Shown piece after piece: positions 59,497-64,000 of a stretch of 64,000 nt of DNA. This stretch comes from Paenibacillus sp. RC67 (GTDB lineage Bacteria; Bacillota; Bacilli; Paenibacillales; NBRC-103111). The DNA is taken from the NCBI RefSeq assembly GCF_030020805.1, contig NZ_CP125098.1:5541501-5605500 (forward strand), in the 5' to 3' direction. Both the position numbers and the translations under genes were made by a program. The notes below the pieces were generated by a model. It did no database searches, was not told the DNA's origin, and was given only the letters and a program-made list of their open reading frames with translations. Numbering within the stretch: the first letter of the stretch is position 1; every line of letters starts with the position of its first letter.

Positions 59497-60855
59497 TTAT
59501 TTCACCGTCTTATTATACTGCTGGATCTTGGACGTGATGTCCTTCGCCGCTGCATCGAGTGCATCCTTCGGCGATTTTTTATTATTCAGCACTTCTTCAA
59601 TAGCCCCTTCAACGATCTGCCTAGCTTCAGGGAACACGCCCATGACAGCACCCTGGGTTGCCGTACTCATCTTGGTTTGATGTAGTTGATCAACCGCCGT
59701 CTGGAATTGCGGGAATTTTTTCAAGTTGTCTTTCACGCTCTGCTCATCATAGGCTTTCTTCGTGATCGGGAAATATCCTGTATTAATATGCCAGTAAGCC
59801 TGCTCCTTAGGCGAAGTTAAGAATTTGATAAACTCCCACGTTGCCTTCTGCTCATCATTAGGTCTGTCGTTCATAATCCACAGGCTCGCACCACCAACGA
59901 CAACTCCGCCTTCCTTGGCATTGGCCGGTTTAGGCAGGAAGCCTGTTCCAACTTGGAACTTGCCTTCGGCATTATCAACCAAACCTTTCAGCGACGCTGT
60001 CGATTCCAGAATCATCCCGACTTGACCCGCCGAAAATGCTTTCTTAGAATCATCGGTTTTACGTCCAAGATTGTTGGCCGCCTTCGTATCAATCAAGTCC
60101 TTCCACCAGGTCAACGTCTTAATGCCCGCTTCGCTGTTGACGATCGACTCTGTAGCTGGTGCTGTCCGTCCGTTACCATTGTTCACATATTCCGCGCCTT
60201 GGTTGGCGAAAAACTGTTCCATAAACCAACCGTAAATAGCGAAGTTCGCCCCCGTCGCTTTCCCGGTCTTCGTAATCGCATCCGCTGCTTTTTGCAGCTC
60301 CTCGTACGTTTTGGGCGGCTTCTCCGGATCAAGGCCAGCTGCTTTGAACAGATCCTTATTGTAATAGAGAATAGGATTGGAAGTATTGAACGGCATAGAG
60401 TTCAATTTGCCGTTTAAAGTATAGTAGCCTGTAATATTCGGCTCAAGCTGGGTTAAATCGAATTTGTCCTCATCAATAAACTTTTGCATTGGAGTAATCG
60501 TTTTGGAATCAATCATAAAGCGGCTTCCAATTTCGTACATCTGAACAAGACTTGGACCATCCTTAGTACCCATACTTGCTTTCAGCTTGCTGAGCAAATC
60601 ATCGTACGTGCCCTGGAACACAGCTTCTACCTTGATCTTATCCTGCGAAGCGTTGAAATCGGCTACGAGCTGATCTACCACTTTTGTGTTCGATCCGCCC
60701 ATGGCATGCCAGAATACGACCTTTTTCTGTCCGGAGGATGCACCCCCGCCCTTGTCCTTAGCAGATGTATCTTGATCTCCACCACAAGCGGTCGTAGCCA
60801 TCATAATGGCTGCAACCGTAAGACTCAGTAAGCCTTTCTTGCTCAAAAGCTTCAT
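59497..60855 (-). CDS. ugpB: UgpB-like glycerol-3-phosphate-binding lipoprotein
   Basis: A 452-residue extracellular binding lipoprotein with Cys24 in ATTAC. Many blocks follow E. coli UgpB: VVFWHAMGG at the start of the mature part, LVQMYEIGSRFMIDSKTITPM, GKLNSMPFNTSNPILYYNKDLFKAAGLDPEKPPKTYEEL, GGASLWIMNDRP and WHINTGYFPITKKAYDEQ. So the likely ligand is sn-glycerol 3-phosphate or a glycerophosphodiester, although related proteins bind other solutes. It is the third gene of a UgpA-UgpE-UgpB-like operon with a cre-controlled promoter and a terminator at the end. The ATPase is missing, as is usual when MsmX-like ATPases are shared. Confidence 0.88.
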   Translation of the reverse strand: MKLLSKKGLLSLTVAAIMMATTACGGDQDTSAKDKGGGASSGQKKVVFWHAMGGSNTKVVDQLVADFNASQDKIKVEAVFQGTYDDLLSKLKASMGTKDGPSLVQMYEIGSRFMIDSKTITPMQKFIDEDKFDLTQLEPNITGYYTLNGKLNSMPFNTSNPILYYNKDLFKAAGLDPEKPPKTYEELQKAADAITKTGKATGANFAIYGWFMEQFFANQGAEYVNNGNGRTAPATESIVNSEAGIKTLTWWKDLIDTKAANNLGRKTDDSKKAFSAGQVGMILESTASLKGLVDNAEGKFQVGTGFLPKPANAKEGGVVVGGASLWIMNDRPNDEQKATWEFIKFLTSPKEQAYWHINTGYFPITKKAYDEQSVKDNLKKFPQFQTAVDQLHQTKMSTATQGAVMGVFPEARQIVEGAIEEVLNNKKSPKDALDAAAKDITSKIQQYNKTVK

Positions 60856-60932
60856 CGTTTCACGCCCCTAATTTTAGATAATATATAGAAAAACTTCAGA
60901 ATCGAAGGTTCTCTAAGAGGTTCATCCGCAAG

Positions 60933-61757
60933 CTATCCTTTGATAGCTCCAGCGGTAATGCCACGGATCAACTGCTTAACGCCAAAGGCCAGCATAATAA
61001 AAGAAGGCAGGAGTACCAGTGAAACACCGGCGAGAATCAGATTCCAAGACATGACTTCCTCATGCTGCAGCATGGAGACGCCGATTTGCACAGTACGCAT
61101 GGTCGGTTTGTTCGTAATGAGCAATGGCCACAAGTACGCATTCCAATGATTGATGAAAACATAGACGAATAGTGTGGCTATAGCTGGTCGTGATAATGGA
61201 AGAACGATGGAGAAAAAGGTGCGCAGTTGCCCACAGCCATCCATTTTTGCCGCATCGAACAGTTCATTCGGGAGCTGGAGAAAAAACTGGCGAAGTAAAA
61301 AAACTCCGAAGGCTCCCGCCATGAATGGAACGATTAAACCCTGATAGCTGTCCATCCAACCCAGCGATTTTATGGTCAAATAGTTGGGAATGACTGTTAC
61401 TTCCCAAGGAATCATCATAGTGGATAGATAGAGCAGGAACATGGCACTTTTAAACCGGAATCTGAGAAAAGCAAACGCATAGGCTGCCATGCTGGATGTA
61501 ATGACCTGACAGATCGTGATGGCAGAGGAAACGACAAAGCTGTTCACGATAAACCGGATAATCGGTACCGTCTGAAGCGCCTTAATGAAGTTGCCAAGAT
61601 AAAGCTGGTGCGGAATTAATGGCGGCGGGAAAACCGCAACCTCTTTTTCCGTCATAAAGGAGGACAGTATCGTGAATAAAAGCGGATACAACACAGCCAA
61701 AGCGAGTAAGGCCAAGAATACATACAGAATCGTCTGGGATACTCGTCGGATGATCAC
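60933..61757 (-). CDS. ugpE: UgpE-like ABC permease
   Basis: A 274-residue MalG-type permease, six helices, with the EAA loop LPNELFDAAKMDGCGQLRTFFSIVLPLSRPAI near residue 165. PPPLIPHQLYLGNFIKAL in the first periplasmic loop is the common form in the UgpE group. Its start overlaps the UgpA gene end by four bases and it lies 77 bases before ugpB. Forms the membrane channel together with the UgpA-like subunit. Confidence 0.88.
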   Translation of the reverse strand: MIIRRVSQTILYVFLALLALAVLYPLLFTILSSFMTEKEVAVFPPPLIPHQLYLGNFIKALQTVPIIRFIVNSFVVSSAITICQVITSSMAAYAFAFLRFRFKSAMFLLYLSTMMIPWEVTVIPNYLTIKSLGWMDSYQGLIVPFMAGAFGVFLLRQFFLQLPNELFDAAKMDGCGQLRTFFSIVLPLSRPAIATLFVYVFINHWNAYLWPLLITNKPTMRTVQIGVSMLQHEEVMSWNLILAGVSLVLLPSFIMLAFGVKQLIRGITAGAIKG

Positions 61758-62659
61758 TGATAATGCACCTTCTTTTCCAAAACTTTAAATTGGACGATGG
61801 TCAGCAGCAAAATAATAAGGAACAGTATCAATGCTTGAGCGCTGCCGATGCCAAATCGGAAATTAATGAACGCATCTTGATATATGGAGTAAACAACTAC
61901 GTTAGTGCTGTTAATCGGACCGCCTTTGGTCAAAATATTGATTTGCCCGAAGGCTTGAAATGCGGAGATGACTGACACGATGAGGACAAAGAACAAGGTT
62001 GGTGAAAGCAGTGGAAGCACAATCTGTACAAACGTTCGAACCGGCCCGGAGCCGTCGATTTTGGCGCTCTCGTAAAGCTCCTCCGGCACGCCCTGAAGAC
62101 CGCTTAGCAATATGATGTAAACGAAGCCCATATTCATCCACACCGTCATTAACGATATGGAGATGATAGCCCAGGAAGGATCCGCTAACCAAGAGATGGG
62201 AGATATTCCGACAAACCCAATGAAATAATTCAGCATCCCGGCTGTCGGGTGGAATAGCAGCAACCAAATAATCGATCCCGTACCCACAGAAATCACAATG
62301 GGCAGCGAAAAAATGAATTGAAACACTTTCATCCCTCTAAGCTTATTATGGGTCAGTGCCGCCAGTATGAGGGACCACACAATCGTCGTAGGTACTGTAA
62401 GTAAAATAAACAGCAGGGTCACCTTCAGATTGGAATAAAACTGGCCGGAGGTGAACAGGTCCACATAATTATCCATACCCACGAAGGCGGCCACACGCCC
62501 GCGCGGATCCGTTAAAGTCATACTAAGATACACGGATCGAAGCATGGGATAGAAGAGGAAGCAAATAAAAATAATCAACGACGGAGCTAGAAAAAAATAG
62601 CCGAGAAGCTCTTCTTTCCTTTGGGATTTTTTTGCAGAGGATTGCATAGACGCAGACAA
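61754..62659 (-). CDS. ugpA: UgpA-like ABC permease
   Basis: A ~301-residue MalF-type permease, six helices (LGYFFLAPSLIIFICFLFYPML first), EAA loop VPEELYESAKIDGSGPVRTFVQIVLPLLSP near 205, and the typical LTKGGPINSTNVVVYSIYQDAF C-terminal part. I chose the TTG at 62659, seven bases after AAAGGGGG; the TTG at 62677 overlaps the site and ATG 62647 is another option. It is the first gene of the operon, with a leader of ~200 bases that holds a second cre-like element. Confidence 0.86.
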   Translation of the reverse strand: MSASMQSSAKKSQRKEELLGYFFLAPSLIIFICFLFYPMLRSVYLSMTLTDPRGRVAAFVGMDNYVDLFTSGQFYSNLKVTLLFILLTVPTTIVWSLILAALTHNKLRGMKVFQFIFSLPIVISVGTGSIIWLLLFHPTAGMLNYFIGFVGISPISWLADPSWAIISISLMTVWMNMGFVYIILLSGLQGVPEELYESAKIDGSGPVRTFVQIVLPLLSPTLFFVLIVSVISAFQAFGQINILTKGGPINSTNVVVYSIYQDAFINFRFGIGSAQALILFLIILLLTIVQFKVLEKKVHYQ

Positions 62660-62694
62660 TGGAGAGCCCCCTTTCAATTAATAGTTGGACAAAA

Positions 62695-62712
62695 TGGTAA
62701 AGCGCTTAACTC
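62695..62712. promoter_or_regulatory. Second cre-like element in the ugpA leader
   Basis: TGGTAAAGCGCTTAACTC has the AAAGCGCTT core of cre sites but is one base longer between the TG and AA elements than the standard pattern. It lies downstream of the promoter, ~35 bases before the start codon, where a CcpA roadblock could act. Confidence 0.35.
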
Positions 62713-62885
62713 GTTTTGCTAAAAAAGACCCCCCCCTACAAGCTTCTAATACCGAGGCAATCAGCAAGTCCCTCTACTATCGAAGTCTTATGGGAAAACA
62801 AAAACACATAAATCGCCCTCTTGAATCGAAGCAACCTATGTGTATATCTCCGGATCTCCTACACAGTGTATTAACTTGTGAATTA

Positions 62886-62914
62886 ATTGTAAACGCTATC
62901 ATTATTGGTGTCAA
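62886..62914 (-). promoter_or_regulatory. ugp operon promoter with an exact cre match in spacer and -10
   Basis: Minus strand: -35 TTGACA (62914-62909), 17-base spacer, -10 TACAAT (62891-62886). Plus-strand TTGTAAACGCTATCA (62887-62901) matches the cre consensus WTGNAARCGNWWWCW at all 15 positions and covers the -10 and most of the spacer. CcpA binding here would block RNA polymerase when glucose is present. Confidence 0.88.
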
Positions 62915-62983
62915 CCATTATTTTCCGATTTTATTGTCCGTCGGTTATTTTTCTTTTTTGCCACATCCGGTTTCAATGAATCC

Positions 62984-63016
62984 AAAAAAGGACTGGCAGA
63001 ATGTGCCGTCCTTTTT
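62984..63016 (-). terminator. Terminator after the phosphoesterase gene
   Basis: AAAAAGGAC and GTCCTTTTT arms with inner GGCA/TGCC lie five bases after the stop at 63021, with a T-run on the minus strand. Confidence 0.85.
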
Positions 63017-63020
63017 ACAT

Positions 63021-64000
63021 TTATTTTTTCAAATTTTCTAGAGGTATCGTCCAATCCGCTTCCGGAATCCAGGTGCTGTTGGCGAACTCCCAGCCTCTCA
63101 CAACCACCTTGTCCTCATATACCTGTACATACATCCCTTGTGATTTAGTCAAAGGCTGTGGATTACGAGTGAGTCCTACAGAGGCGTTGACGAACCAGTG
63201 GAACGTCTCTTTGGTGTAGTGATTCGATCCGTTATCGAAATCCTGGTGCGTATGCCCCGAGATCACAAATACGTTAGGATAAGGCTTCAGTATTTCCCTG
63301 AATTTATTGGCTCGAATCAACCGATGGGATCCGCCATCCTGTCCAATCGCTGGCAGTGGCTGATGAATAAGCACGAAGATCGGCTTACCGTCCGTCGTCT
63401 CCTTTAGTTTAGCTTGCAACCATGCCAGTTGTGCATCAGAGTACCATGCTCCTTCTCCAACCTCCGGCATTTCTTGAAGATAGGATTCCTGTGACATCAG
63501 AATGAAGTGATATCCTTTAATATCAAAATCGTTATACGGCTTCGTATACCAGAACATCTTCTGGAATCGTTCCCTCGATTGTGCATCCGTCTTCCCGTTT
63601 GGCATGGTTGCGGTATTGAAAGCACCCTTCTTATCGATCCAAATATTATAATAGTCATGATTGCCCATATTAGCGTACAGCTGAGGCAGCTTATAGCCGC
63701 TAAGGATGGATTGCAGCGATTTGTACTCCACCTCTGTACCGTAATCGGTCAAATCGCCGCCCAGCAGCAATGCTTCGACGGGATGACTGAAATACTGTAT
63801 CTGGTAGAGAGCATTTTTCAATTTACGAGGTGTGTTGCTATCGTAGATAGAAACGTGAAGGTCGCTCAATACAAAAAAAGATAGCAAGGGTTCTGCCGGA
63901 ACGACTGGCTTGACCTCTTCTACCACTGTATCCGTCTTTGTTCCGTTATCTGATTTATTAGCAAGGTTTTTGTACAGCATTTTAAATAAAGCATTGATCG
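63021..64000 (-). CDS. Calcineurin-like metallophosphoesterase (start outside window)
   Basis: A two-metal phosphoesterase of which ~325 residues are in the window; the frame stays open to the right edge, so the ATG at 63980 may be internal and a signal peptide could lie further upstream. Metal-ligand motifs are all seen: VLSDLHVS (D-x-H), LLLGGDLTDYG (GD-x2-D), NMGNHDYY (GNHD/E), VLIHQP and ISGHTHQDF (GH-x-H). The chain ends in a beta segment (VVVRGWEFANSTWIPEADWTIPL). Relatives hydrolyse nucleotides, glycerophosphodiesters or lipid phosphates. Position upstream of a UgpBAE-like importer with a terminator and promoter between suggests, without proving, that it releases glycerol-3-phosphate-type compounds. 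Confidence 0.9.
   Translation of the reverse strand, partial: INALFKMLYKNLANKSDNGTKTDTVVEEVKPVVPAEPLLSFFVLSDLHVSIYDSNTPRKLKNALYQIQYFSHPVEALLLGGDLTDYGTEVEYKSLQSILSGYKLPQLYANMGNHDYYNIWIDKKGAFNTATMPNGKTDAQSRERFQKMFWYTKPYNDFDIKGYHFILMSQESYLQEMPEVGEGAWYSDAQLAWLQAKLKETTDGKPIFVLIHQPLPAIGQDGGSHRLIRANKFREILKPYPNVFVISGHTHQDFDNGSNHYTKETFHWFVNASVGLTRNPQPLTKSQGMYVQVYEDKVVVRGWEFANSTWIPEADWTIPLENLKK

Noticed and set aside
62685..63041. 118-residue plus-strand ORF upstream of ugpA
   Set aside because: It runs across the ugp promoter, cre site and the phosphoesterase terminator, has no good ribosome binding site, and has no protein-like composition.
1..64000. CRISPR array, insertion sequences, prophage, tRNA or rRNA genes
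   Set aside because: Looked for on both strands; the only regular direct repeats are the T-box units and the protein-level modules of the SLH gene.

Overview
The window looks like a chromosomal piece of a Paenibacillus-type member of the Bacillales. The evidence is strong Shine-Dalgarno sequences with many TTG starts, a very long S-layer-homology (SLH) protein, several lipoprotein solute-binding proteins of the LplA/family 1 kind, a YesS-like membrane AraC regulator, T-box leaders, CcpA-type cre sites and a gap-SR1P-pckA gluconeogenic unit. I see no rRNA, tRNA, insertion sequence, phage or CRISPR array. Both ends cut a gene: hrpB on the left and a calcineurin-like phosphoesterase on the right.

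Layout. 1-4.0 kb: the 3' end of hrpB, then a leftward gapB-like / SR1P-like / pckA operon. 4.1-5.9 kb: marR plus a frameshifted MFS transporter. 6-19.5 kb: an alpha-galactoside region with two different GH36 enzymes, a TIM-barrel isomerase, a cupin, an LplABC-like ABC importer, and cytosolic and membrane-bound AraC regulators. 19.7-20.9 kb: a GNAT acetyltransferase and a VC0807-like membrane protein with an operator inside its promoter. 21.1-23.6 kb: an orphan solute-binding lipoprotein divergent from a DeoR regulator. 23.7-27 kb: bioY divergent from an ATPase gene and a fused ATPase-EcfT gene, together a complete biotin ECF transporter around a BirA-like operator. 27-33 kb: a 1986-residue SLH surface protein with about 14 Ig-like modules. 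33.4-40.5 kb: chorismate synthase, GH29 fucosidase, a decayed solute-binding protein gene, membrane proteins, a stress-type SDR and yidC.

40.6-48.7 kb is a polysaccharide-use locus, all leftward: acetyl-esterase-like hydrolase, a GntR regulator fused to a solute-binding-protein domain, a solute-binding lipoprotein, an SGNH esterase, a KduD-like SDR and a heparinase II/III-like lyase. Candidate cre sites and TGACTC repeats lie at its promoters. 48.8-53.3 kb: a DUF2500 protein, an NTR-like/stalk protein, an OmpR-type two-component pair and a methyltransferase. 53.4-56.8 kb: ilvB-ilvH behind three tandem, nearly identical T-box leaders, the most unusual feature in the window. 56.8-59.4 kb: SDR / HxlR pair and an M48 protease. 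59.5-62.9 kb: a UgpBAE-like importer whose -35/-10 promoter carries an exact cre match, followed by the phosphoesterase.

The common theme is carbon scavenging under catabolite control: importers and glycosidases or lyases with local regulators, next to gluconeogenic, biotin and branched-chain amino acid functions.
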